Below, in pieces: positions 21,552-30,605 of a stretch of 64,000 nt of DNA. How positions within the stretch are numbered: position 1 is the first letter of the stretch; each line of letters begins with the position of its first letter. The notes beneath the pieces were generated by a model. The model did no database searches and had not been told where the DNA came from. It saw only the letters and a program-made list of their open reading frames with translations. The DNA is from Symbiotaphrina buchneri (taxonomy: Eukaryota; Ascomycota; Symbiotaphrinales; Symbiotaphrinaceae): positions 496,001 through 560,000 of the forward strand of contig BCIG01000003.1 of assembly GCA_001599915.1 (NCBI GenBank). The letters run 5' to 3'. Made by a program: the position numbers and the translations under genes.

Positions 21552-22242
21552 CTAACCCCTTCTTGCTTTCCTATCTTTGTTCTTAGCATGCTGTGAAAAG
21601 ATACGGCTCTTATGTTTCTTGGGACTGCATACCATAACTCCGGATTATCATCCTGGAACTTCTTCATCATCCCTTTAGGTTCGAACACGTCCAGATTGAC
21701 AACTTCAATTCCCTTGCTCTCCAACAGAGCCTCCGTCCCAGTCCACGTGTCATTCTCAGCCATGACTACACGGCCAAGGCCATAGAAAATACATGCCCCG
21801 GTGCACATTTCGCAGGGGCACAGCGTCGTATACATTGTTGCTCCTTCCATGACAGATGCCGGCAGAGGACCATCTTTGGAGAAAGAGTCCTCCAGAGCAG
21901 CCATCTCGGCCTAATATTGTCAGCCTATTCGATTGTAGCAAAGCCAATGATACATCAAAATCCGTATTTGAGCGCAACCAAGGATTAGAAAACATACATG
22001 TAAGATGGCGCTCCCTTTTTGAACCCGGACATTGTGCCCTCGGCCAAGAACTTTACCATCTTTCGAGACCAGACAAGCTCCTATCTGATAACAATTCAGT
22101 AAGGCCCGTTATTATGGAAGGGCACGGCCAACCGGCATTGCGGGATTTTTTCTCTGATAGAACGTACAGGAATACCGCCTTCCTTCTGGCCAGTGCGAGC
22201 CTCCTCTAGAGCAATCTGGAACCCTTCGTCTTGAATTGACAT
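21552..22242 (-). CDS. FCY1: Cytosine deaminase (Fcy1-type)
   Basis: A zinc-dependent deaminase that converts cytosine to uracil in pyrimidine salvage (cytosol). Exons are 22168-22242, 21998-22084, 21633-21910 and a short last exon 21552-21570, giving 152 residues; yeast Fcy1 has 158. Zinc ligands are H54 (in LHAEMAALED) and C87 and C90 (in TLCPCEMCTGACIF); the catalytic glutamate is E56. NPELW near the C-terminus matches the family. The last intron is less certain: without it the frame runs on to 21515 with a non-family tail. The gene is head-to-head with an NCS1 permease 732 bp away, which fits joint uptake and deamination of cytosine. Confidence 0.88.
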
Positions 22243-22974
22243 CTTGCTCGAGATAAAAGGGGACCCTCCCCAATCTATTTCAGATTTCCAGTCAATTGAT
22301 GCCAGGAAAAGGATGAATGCAAGGATGGAATTTTCTGTTTACCCTCGACCCTGAATGCAAGCCCTTATCGGACTAGCGCCGTCTCTTATCAGTAAGCATA
22401 TCGCGCATTTCGCCGTCATCGGCGCTCTCTTCGGCGGCGGATAAATGCAAAGTCCGACCGAGTTCTCGAACCCCGGTATACAGTGTTCTTCAATACTACT
22501 CCACCATTTGTCTAGAAGGTCAAGAAGTCGGAATTATATAACTGTTCACTGCCTGTTACGATTGGATTGTGATAGTACGCTAAGCATCTCTGAACTCCCA
22601 TGCGCTTCAGGACCTATCCCTCATGCGCGCATAGTGATGTATCTAACTGACTCATGACAAAGATTTTCACGGCCATAAGCCTGCACCAAAACCACCAATT
22701 GTACGGTGAAACACTGTTGAGAGCAAAATCATGAGCCTGTGTCGCGTTGAAGAGTCCGTGGATCAAGGTACTTAGGTAATACTGCATGAAACCGGTGTTC
22801 GAGCGCGCATGTATGCAGCGTGGCATCCAACCTCTTCCGTACGAGGAGATGCTCCTGCTATGCGCCGCTCGGGCTGAGATCATACGGTTGAACTTGATCT
22901 GGATAATTCCAGCGAAAGGATCATGCTTTTCCTCGCCCCCTTACCTATTGGCCAACTAACAATTCCAGAACATC
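22243..22974. promoter_or_regulatory. Divergent promoter region of the cytosine salvage pair, with GATA motif
   Basis: A 732 bp gap separates the FCY1-like and permease starts. It holds TTATCA at 22386-22391 (a TGATAA GATA-factor core on the minus strand) and a CTTATCG nearby at about 22364-22370. Nitrogen-dependent GATA control would suit a nucleobase uptake pair, but this is inference. Confidence 0.4.
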
Positions 22975-24735
22975 ATGTCGGACCCTACACCTACTGCCCC
23001 CGCTGATGTAGAGAAGGGTGGAATGGCGCCCGAAGGCAATAATGCGGCCGAAAGGAGGGCTCCGTCCACCACTGAAATGAATCCAACATCCAGAATCGCG
23101 GCTTATACGAAGCGTTTTGAGAGACGTCTAGCTGCCTACAACTTTGAAGAGCGAGGTATCCACCGCGTGGAACCGGATGAGAGAGACGTGAAAGGCACTT
23201 ATGGCAATTTGCAGATTGTCCTGCTTTGGTTCTCGATTAATCTTGCGGCCAACAACATCACCCTCGGGCTCCTCGGTCCTGCGGTCTACTATCTCAGCTT
23301 CTTCGATGCTGCCATGTGTGCAGTTTTTGGCTCCATTTTGGGATGCGTGCCGGTAGCATACCTTACACATTTTGGGCCAAGGTCTGGGAATCGTACTATG
23401 GTATGTCTTTATAAACATGATTGAGGGGCATATACTAATAGGTCAGATATTTGCGCGCTATACCATGGGGTGGTGGCCTAGCAGATTGATTGTCCTGCTT
23501 AATATCATCGTTTTGCTCGGCTATTCTCTTATCGACTGTGTTGTGGCCGGCCAGATGCTAAGTGCTGTTTCTCCTGGAGATAGCATGTCGGTTGTGGTTG
23601 GCATCATTGTTGTAGCTATTATCACCTGGATCGTCACCACTTTCGGTCTGGATTGGTTCTATAGATACGAACGGTATGTCACCACACGTTCTCTTGATTA
23701 TCTCGTGTCGCTAATACTTTGGAAAGTTATGCTTGGTTACCTCAAGCATTAGTTTTCTGTGTACTGGCTGGCTGTGCAGGACCAAAATTTGATACAATCA
23801 CTCCTACACAAGGAGATCCTAAAACGATTGCTGGTGATAGGTATGCAAGAGATTATGCCTATGATCAAGGCAATCTATACTGACATGGACAGGCTTTCGT
23901 TCTTCTCCTTGTGTTTGGCCGCAGCAATCACCTATGCGGGCGCTGCAGCCGATTTCTTCGTTTACTACCCCGAGAACACCTCTCCCTGGAAGATCGCGAG
24001 CATGTCAATGATTGGCCTCACCTTGTCCTTCTCTTTTGCGCTCCTGATAGGAATTGGCCTCGGCTCTGGCATGAACACCAATGCGTCCTGGGCGGCAGCT
24101 TATGAGCGCTCCCAGGGTGCGCTGATAGTCCAAGGATTCGACGGTCTGGGTGCCTTTGGCAAGTTCTGCAGCGTGATCGTCGCGCTTGGCCTTGTAGCCA
24201 ACATCATCCCGCCGACGTACTCCTCCGGCGTCGACTTTCAAGTTCTGGGCTCCTACTTCGCCCGCGTGCCCCGCTTTGTGTGGAACACTGTTGGCGTGAT
24301 CATCTACACCGTCTGCGCCTTGGCTGGTCGCAACTCTCTGGCGGCCATCTTCACCAATTTCCTGGCTTTGATGGGCTACTGGGTGGCAATCTGGATCGCC
24401 ATTACGCTCGAGGAGCATCTCATTTTTCGCCGCAAGAAAGGCTGGGACTGGACCGCGTGGCGTACGCCGGCCCGTCTACCCGTAGGTATCGCCGCGTTGA
24501 TTGCGTTCCTTGTGGGCTGGGCAGGTGCTGTGCTTTGCATGGCTCAGGTGTGGTATATTGGTCCACTCGCTGCAATGGTTGGTGAATATGGTGGCGATGT
24601 AAGTTCTCTGGTCCTGTTTGGCGGGTTTGGAGGTCCTGACAAAGTATCTAGATGGGGAATTATGTTGGATTCGCATGGGCAGCAGTGGTCTACCCACCCC
24701 TGCGATACTTCGAGCTCAAGAAATTCGGGCGTTAA
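22975..24735 (+). CDS. NCS1 purine-cytosine permease (Fcy2-like)
   Basis: A nucleobase:cation symporter-1 that takes up cytosine and purines at the plasma membrane. Exons are 22975-23400, 23447-23673, 23727-23840, 23893-24598 and 24652-24735, giving 518 residues with all phases consistent. The N-terminus is cytosolic and hydrophilic; RGIHRVEPDERD leads into the transport core. Landmarks are NITLGLLGPAVYYLSF, the splice-spanning RTM-IFARYTMGWWPS, AGCAGPKFDTITPTQGDP, ADFFVYYP, GLGSGMNTNASWAAAYE, and the terminal YPPLRYFELKKFGR. About 12 hydrophobic segments are visible. It starts at ATG 22975. It forms a head-to-head pair with the cytosine deaminase gene, so cytosine is the likely main substrate, although fungal Fcy2 homologues also take adenine and hypoxanthine. 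Confidence 0.9.
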
Positions 24736-24804
24736 GCCGCTAGAGATGGCGATTATCAGGTATAGAGGGCGAGTCTAGAGCAAATCGGTATAGAACTGGC
24801 AGCT

Positions 24805-25167
24805 TCAATAGACCAAGACAATAACATCCAAGACTAAATGCATCTCTCTCAAACCGCCGTCATCTTTTCTGTGAAGCTCCACTATTGCTTTCCTGACCTT
24901 TCTTCTTCTCTTTCTTTTCCTTACTGTCCCAGCCCTCAGACCCTCTTGCGCCTGGATAACCAGTCCGGCGGCGTATTCCCGTAACTGTCGATCTTTACAG
25001 CCCTCGCATGGTCCATCGTCTGGCACGCTCTCGATGGCTGTACCTGGCTCCAGCGTGGTCTTGAAGTACTTGTAGGTGCCGGGGCTCTTGGACATGTCAT
25101 GCTGCGAGTAGCTGTTGTCTCCGCATGTGTGATGATATTGATCTTTGAAGTCCGACTTTTCTGCCAT
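24805..25167 (-). CDS. Small cysteine- and lysine-containing hypothetical protein
   Basis: A 120-residue single-exon frame from the ATG at 25167. The N-terminal half is polar (MAEKSDFKDQYHHTCGDNSY). The middle has PCEGCKDRQLREYAAG, and the C-terminal part is strongly basic (RKRKRRRKVRKAIVEL). The two Cys of CEGC and the earlier Cys could bind metal, but no known domain is recognised. Upstream frame extension is continuous but begins with non-ATG codons. It sits between the NCS1 permease (convergent) and the DUF1772 gene (same strand). Confidence 0.4.
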   Translation of the reverse strand: MAEKSDFKDQYHHTCGDNSYSQHDMSKSPGTYKYFKTTLEPGTAIESVPDDGPCEGCKDRQLREYAAGLVIQAQEGLRAGTVRKRKRRRKVRKAIVELHRKDDGGLREMHLVLDVIVLVY

Positions 25168-25714
25168 TACTTTAGTGTGTCTCGATGTTGAAAATTGCTG
25201 TTGTAGCCGGGAATGGAGTGGAGTGAGTGGAGAGTGCTGGTAGTGTTTGATATCTGTGACAAATGACGACGAAGGGTATGCGCAGGTGGTATTGTTCGCC
25301 AGGGCTGCTTTATATTCTCGCGAGATATCTGTTGATATTGCGCGTGGGAACGTCATCGCCTTGAGACCCGGACACTTTAGCAATGGTAGCTCCTGAGGCT
25401 TAGGCAGGGCGTCATTGCCCTGTGACCGGTGCTTCTGCGCATTACTGAGTTCGGCACATGTGTTGTTGCTGGCATATGGCGTCAGACGGCGCAACTGACT
25501 TGTTTTCCGGAGCTTTCAAACTGCCATCAGGCCTAGATATTCACTTCCTGTTTTCCTGACACATCGCTGGCTTGTATGGTTATCATGAATTCGCATGCAT
25601 TAGAAAGACTTGAAGCAAGCTGCAATGGAAGCATTATTGGTATTTGCTGGATCCTATCTGTATTGTTGAACTATTGTACAAGCGGGCCTTCCCTCTCTCG
25701 AGAGCAAACAACAT
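25168..25714. other. Intergenic region, no gene seen
   Basis: This 547 bp carries the promoter of the small hypothetical gene and the 3' flank of the DUF1772 gene. No other coding or structural feature is supported. Confidence 0.35.
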
Positions 25715-26289
25715 TTACTCCAAGTATGACAGAGTGGACCAGGTACCAACGACTGCAGCAACAAGCGGGAAGACCGCACGGATACCGTTGAGAGATCCCC
25801 ACTTCTTGACGAGATCGCGGACCTCAAAGTCCTCCTTGGGCTGGCCTGCAGCTGCAAAAGACTTGGCCTTCAATTTGTTGTTCACAGGCTGCAAGAGGAC
25901 CAGTGTGAATGGAATGATGCCGACGGTCAGACCAGCAGCGATTGCGTACAATTGCCACAGGCTGGGGAAGCCGGTGCGGAAGGGGTGGGCGTGTGCTCGG
26001 TAGGCCAGGTATGACCACGCAGACGAGGCGACGACGGCGAGGGGAGGAGCAGTCGCGGCGCCGGCCTTGAATATCTTCTCCCATGTTGGGGCGATGGAGG
26101 ACGCATCTGGTGCTGTTGCAATGGCGGGAATCGGGCCAACGCTAATGGAGGAGATATAACCTGACACACTGATTAGTCGTGTTCGAGACTGTCGAGAGAA
26201 GCGGACATACCGGCAAGGAAGGCGGAGCTGGTGATACCCACGGCTTGAGCGAGCCGGATGGGGAACTCGGTGTGAGTTGATAGAGACAT
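25715..26289 (-). CDS. DUF1772 (anthrone oxygenase-like) integral membrane protein
   Basis: Two exons, 26211-26289 and 25715-26160, encode 174 residues. Four hydrophobic segments are visible: AQAVGITSSAFLAGYISSIS, PPLAVVASSAWSYLAY, LYAIAAGLTVGIIPFTLVLL and AVFPLVAAVVGTWSTL. The spacing and the motif TLVLLQPVNNKLKAK followed by VRDLVKKWGSLNGIRAVFPLVA are characteristic of DUF1772 proteins, some of which (for example HypC) act as anthrone oxygenases in polyketide pathways. No polyketide synthase is in the window, so a role in secondary metabolism is not supported. It is divergent from a Zn2Cys6 regulator 441 bp away, which could control it (inference). The start is the ATG at 26289. Confidence 0.83.
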
Positions 26290-26730
26290 GCTGACGGATA
26301 GGATGGGGTAAGATCTGGTTCAATCGATGGTGCGTGTTTGTATGTTCAAAGAGGAAACACGGTGTTGACAACTTTCTGCGTAGCTTGTATGTGGTGAGTA
26401 GGAGCAGGTACGTGTAAGCAGGAGGGAGAAAGAAGGGGGTCGTTGGGGCATCGAAACAATGTGACGTAGCCAACCATCGCTAGCACGTGCATCCGAGCTT
26501 CCGCCATAGCAAAGTACCACATCCGATATGCCACGCCATCTCCCTCCAACTGCCACTGACCCGTTCTAGACGTGGTTGCCTGATAGAGTTTACTCGCAGT
26601 GGATGACCACTCACAAATATTGTACGAAGTTACTTCACACACGCCACCATCTTCCATAGCTTATAAATTCGTATATCTTGCAATCAAAGGCTGTCTGGCT
26701 ACCTGAATACGCCCAAGAGCCATGTAAGCC
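26290..26730. promoter_or_regulatory. Divergent promoter region, DUF1772 gene / Zn2Cys6 regulator
   Basis: A 441 bp shared upstream region. No paired CGG half-sites stand out at a Zn2Cys6-type spacing on inspection. There is nothing further to annotate. Confidence 0.3.
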
Positions 26731-29036
26731 ATGGCCGACGGCTCAGAACCACGAGCTACCCTGAGCTGTGTCAGCTGTCGCAAGCGCAAAATCAAATGCG
26801 ACAAGGCAAAGCCATGCTCTGCGTGTGACCGATCTGGAACTGAATGCGTGTATCCGCCCAAGCTTCGTCTACCACGGGGGCGAGAAGGCGGTAGGAGATC
26901 GCGCAATGTCGAGCTGGTTCGGCGGGTGAATCGACTAGAAGGACTGGTCGCTCAGCTTGAAAGTGAAAACGCAGGTCTAAATGGCGGCGAAAAGGCAGCT
27001 CCTATCACACCTGGCCAGGATGACGACCCACCAGAACAGCATCAGCAGACAGCTGATGGTGTGACTCTGTTGGATTTCTGGGACTATGACGCTGCTGTCA
27101 AGGCCTCTAGAAAGAAAAATCTAGGTGGAGATCTCTGGACAAGCCTATTCGCTGAAGTGAGCAGCTTCCAGATATCTCGAGGACCAACCCTCAGCCCCAC
27201 TAACCGCAATACTAGGTCGATGGTCTAAAACAGAGTCTAGATCAGCCTTCAGATGACGAGGAAGAGCTTGAGGAACGTCCTGCTCAGAAACTGACCTTCA
27301 CCTCTCAGTTCGTTTTCAATGGCGGTCCAGGAGGCGCAGACTTGCAATCGCTGCATCCTTCTGCTGCAGACATGGCTCTTCTCTGTGATATCTATTTCGC
27401 TCGAGTCGATACCATTTTCAAAGTGTTACACAGGCCTACGACACAAACTTCGACGCTGGAAGCTGCGAAGAATCTCAAAGTCATCAGTGGCAAACCGCTA
27501 GAAGCTTTGATGTTCGTCATTTATTTCGTTGCAGTGACGAGCCTCAAAGACTATGAATGTTTGAGATACTTTGGTAAGGATCGAGAAAGTTTGCTACGCC
27601 TGTACAAGTATGGTGCAGAGATGGCCTTGGGAAATGCAGACTTTTTGAATAGTATGGACATTGTAACTTTGCAAGCTTTCGTGCTCTTTGTGGTAAGTGG
27701 ATTGTTATGACACAACTTGGCGTTTCTCAACAGCGTTAAGCATTGAGCTTTCGAGGAACACGTCATCAAGAATAAGCTGACATGTGAACTGTAGATGTGT
27801 ATACGATGTCACAATGAGAGACGTCTGGCATGGACTCTGACGGCCCTAGCACTTCGCATTGCTCAGTCTCTAGACCTCCACCGCGATGGGGATGGCGCTA
27901 CGTTCCCACAATTGGAACGAGAATTACGGCGTCGCCTATGGTGGCAAATTGTCGTCCTGGATATACGGGGCTGTGAAGATCGTGGTTCGGAACCTATGAT
28001 CTTGGAAGAATCCTACAATACCTCCATGCCAAGTAATCTTAACGACGCAGATTTGGTTCCTGGATCTATGGAAAACGTTCCTGAACGGGAAGGTAGCACG
28101 GAAATGACACTGTGCCTCATGATCCACTCAATTCAAAGGGTGGCGGGCCGGTTGAGCTATATGCCTCCATCATCTAGCGAAAACAAGAAAAACTACCTCT
28201 TTTGTCGGGCAGGAAAGGAAGCTATGGTCAAGGAAACGAGTGAATATGTTGAGTCAAGATTTCTGGCCCATTGCGACACCACAGTACCGGTCTACTGGGT
28301 CTGCTCGATGATTGCACGAATAGTCATACTCAAGCTATGGTTGCTCGTGCAGTATCCCTTACAGACACATCGACTCCCATCCAGACCCGAAGTTACCAAA
28401 GAAGTCATTCTACGGACCGCCGTCTCGCTCATCGAGATATCGGAAGAGCTAGAGACAAACCCTTTGGGCATGTATTGGCAGTGGTATATGTCCACCTACG
28501 TCCAGTGGCACGCCCTTGCAGTTGTCCTCGCGGAACTGTGCATCCAGACAACGGGTCCATTGGTCGAAAGGGCGTGGGCTGCGATTGATAAGACGTTCGA
28601 TAAATGGAGTCATCGGGTTGCCGATAGTAGAAGCGGCTCTCTGTGGCGACCGATCAAGAAGCTTCTGGGTAAGGCGCGGAAGGCGCGAATGGAAGCTTTA
28701 CGCCAGAACAAGGATCAGAGGACGCTCATGGAGGCCATGGACAGCATCGCAGTCAACGAACCCCTCCAAACTGACGCAAACGTTCCGTTGTCAAGCACCA
28801 TCCCGAATGTGGACGTCAAGTTGGGCGCGCCTGAAACTCCGGCCGTCCTGCAGGAAGGTGCCACCAATACTACTATTCAATTACTGCCTGATCTTGATCT
28901 TGGCTCACTTGATGACGCGAATATTGCGTCTGATCAGCAGGGCGATGCGGAGAGTATGGACTGGGGACATTGGGCCGAGTTCGTCGAGAGCACCTGGGAC
29001 GTCGGGGACATGGTCGACCTGGGAATGTTGCAGTAG
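26731..29036 (+). CDS. Zn2Cys6 binuclear-cluster transcription factor with fungal-specific domain
   Basis: A DNA-binding nuclear regulator of the Gal4 class. Exons 26731-27156, 27216-27692 and 27795-29036 give 714 residues, all phase 0. The zinc cluster is C13-x2-C16-x6-C23-x5-C29-x2-C32-x6-C39 (SCVSCRKRKIKCDKAK...). A short coiled coil (ELVRRVNRLEGLVAQLESEN, residues about 60-80) follows and probably dimerises. The fungal_trans middle homology region covers about residues 190-500, including ALRIAQSLDLHRDGDGATFP, ELRRRLWWQIVVLDIR and RIVILKLWLLVQYPLQ. The acidic C-terminus (LLPDLDLGSLDDANIASD) may be an activation domain. The start is the ATG at 26731 just before the cluster. The target is unknown; the divergent DUF1772 gene is a candidate. 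Confidence 0.92.
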
Positions 29037-29445
29037 ACTTTCCGTTTCCGTCTTGGGCCATTGTATGACCAGCCTTCTGGGATATCGGATAGAAAGAGAA
29101 ATAGAGACTTTCCACGTACTATGTAAACGGCCTACGGAGTGCATGGCATAAACAGCTCATGCTTACACCACTCTGGCCGGGACCAGATCCGTTACTTATA
29201 GCTCGGGCACATAAAGTAGACGAAATCTATGATCCACTCCATTGTCGTAGAGACATCTTATTCTGTGCTGCGCCTAGAACGACTTTTGCCATTGTTTTAT
29301 CTGCACCGAGCTCTATATGCAGCCGCACGCAAAGCAGCTCTCAGCTCTGCTCACCCCTGCAGCAGCTGCACCACTATCACAGCACGGCTCTTCCACCATC
29401 CACCTGCTATTCCCCGACCACACCTCAAACCACACCCTCAGCCTC
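29037..29445. other. Convergent 3' intergenic region, no gene seen
   Basis: 409 bp between the converging Zn2Cys6 regulator and RidA genes. Only 3' flanking sequence is apparent. Confidence 0.35.
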
Positions 29446-29937
29446 CTACACAATCGCAATACACTCGATCTCGACCTTCGCGCCCTTGGGCAGCTCCTTG
29501 ACTGCCACACAGCTGCGGGAGGGCTTATGCGTAAAGTACTTCTCATAGACGGAATTAATCTCGGCGAAATCGGCCATGTCCGCCAGGAAAATCGTGGCCT
29601 TGGACACCTTGTCGATGGTGGTGCCCGCCGCCTTCAGGATCCCCTGCACGTTCGCGATGCACTGCTCCGTCATCGCCGCGATCGACCCGCTGACTAGTTT
29701 TCCGGAGGCGTCGAGGTGGATCTGTCCCGACACGAACAGAAGCTGGGCGGAGGCTGGGAGGAGCACGGCTTGGCTGTAGGGGCCCACGGCTGGGAGAGCT
29801 CAGTTTTGGGTTTGGTTTGTGAGGCTGTTGGAACTGGGGATGGTGAGGGAGGGGAAGGGAAGGGAGTGGGGTTGGATGGGGCGGGGTAGCTTACGGGCGG
29901 GAGCGTCGGTGGTCGTGATGGGAGTAATGGACGACAT
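29446..29937 (-). CDS. RidA/YjgF/UK114 family enamine/imine deaminase, possibly with alternative mitochondrial start
   Basis: RidA proteins hydrolyse reactive enamine/imine intermediates, for example from threonine dehydratase; yeast has cytosolic Hmf1 and mitochondrial Mmf1. Exons are 29895-29937 and 29446-29789. Key elements are VGPYSQAV, FVSGQIHLDASGKL, ANVQGILKAAGTTIDKVSKATIFLADM, and the C-terminal RSCVAVKELPKGAKVEIECIAIV containing the family signature and conserved Arg (PSRSCVAV). Starting at 29937 (MSSITPITTTDAPA) gives a cytosolic-type protein of about 128 residues. In the same frame an upstream ATG at 30060 adds 41 residues (MAPLIRRTALLLLRYQQPPQ...) with basic, Leu-rich, acid-free character of a mitochondrial presequence. 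One gene may therefore make both forms. Confidence 0.92.
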
Positions 29938-30060
29938 TTTGAAGGTGCGGTAATGACCGTGTGCAAGTCGTGGAGGCGTGAGAGAATGGAGATGGAAGAA
30001 TTGCGGCGGTTGCTGGTATCTGAGAAGGAGGAGCGCGGTCCGTCGAATTAGCGGGGCCAT

Positions 30061-30605
30061 GCTCGCTGAGCAGAGCAAAGCGGCCGAGGCCAAGCAAGCT
30101 TCGGCGGGGTGGTGATCTATCGCCGTTCCGGCGGCTTGGCGCAAGGATAGATCAGGCCTCGCAGGATTTCAGGGGCCTCAGGGGTATTAAGGGGTCTCTG
30201 CCAGACAGCACTCGATTAAAAAAAAAAAAAAAGGAACTACGTAGCGTTCACTATAAGTACAGGACCTCAACAGGGGCTGTCTGAACTGGGGGACTGATGA
30301 GAAAAGAATGCTGTGGCTGCTAGTAATGCAAGATTATAATCGTATCACATTCCGCCAAAAACTCTCCAGAGCCGCACCATTGCCATACTTCATCTTCCAC
30401 TGACGCCTACGCTATTCGCATCCCATGCCTCCGAAATGAGTTGGCTATATATCTGACTTAGTATAGAGCCTAAAGGAATAGAAGACGCTTGAAAAGAAAT
30501 CGAAAACAGCAATCGAAAACAGCAATCGAAAACAGCACGACTAGGCATCACGAAACCCGTAGCAATTCCCTGATGAAATAAAGCTCAACGTAGTTGGGAC
30601 AACGG
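30061..30605. other. Intergenic region with 15-nt poly(A) and 13-bp tandem triplicate
   Basis: 545 bp between RidA (promoter side) and the 3' end of the C2H2 gene. It includes 15 A at 30218-30232 and a three-copy 13-bp tandem repeat at 30498-30536. No coding region is seen. Confidence 0.5.
30498..30536 (+). repeat. Tandem repeat, 3 x 13 bp (AATCGAAAACAGC)
   Basis: Three perfect, uninterrupted 13-bp units (30498-30510, 30511-30523, 30524-30536) lie 70 bp past the stop codon of the C2H2 gene, probably within its 3' UTR. Confidence 0.95.
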
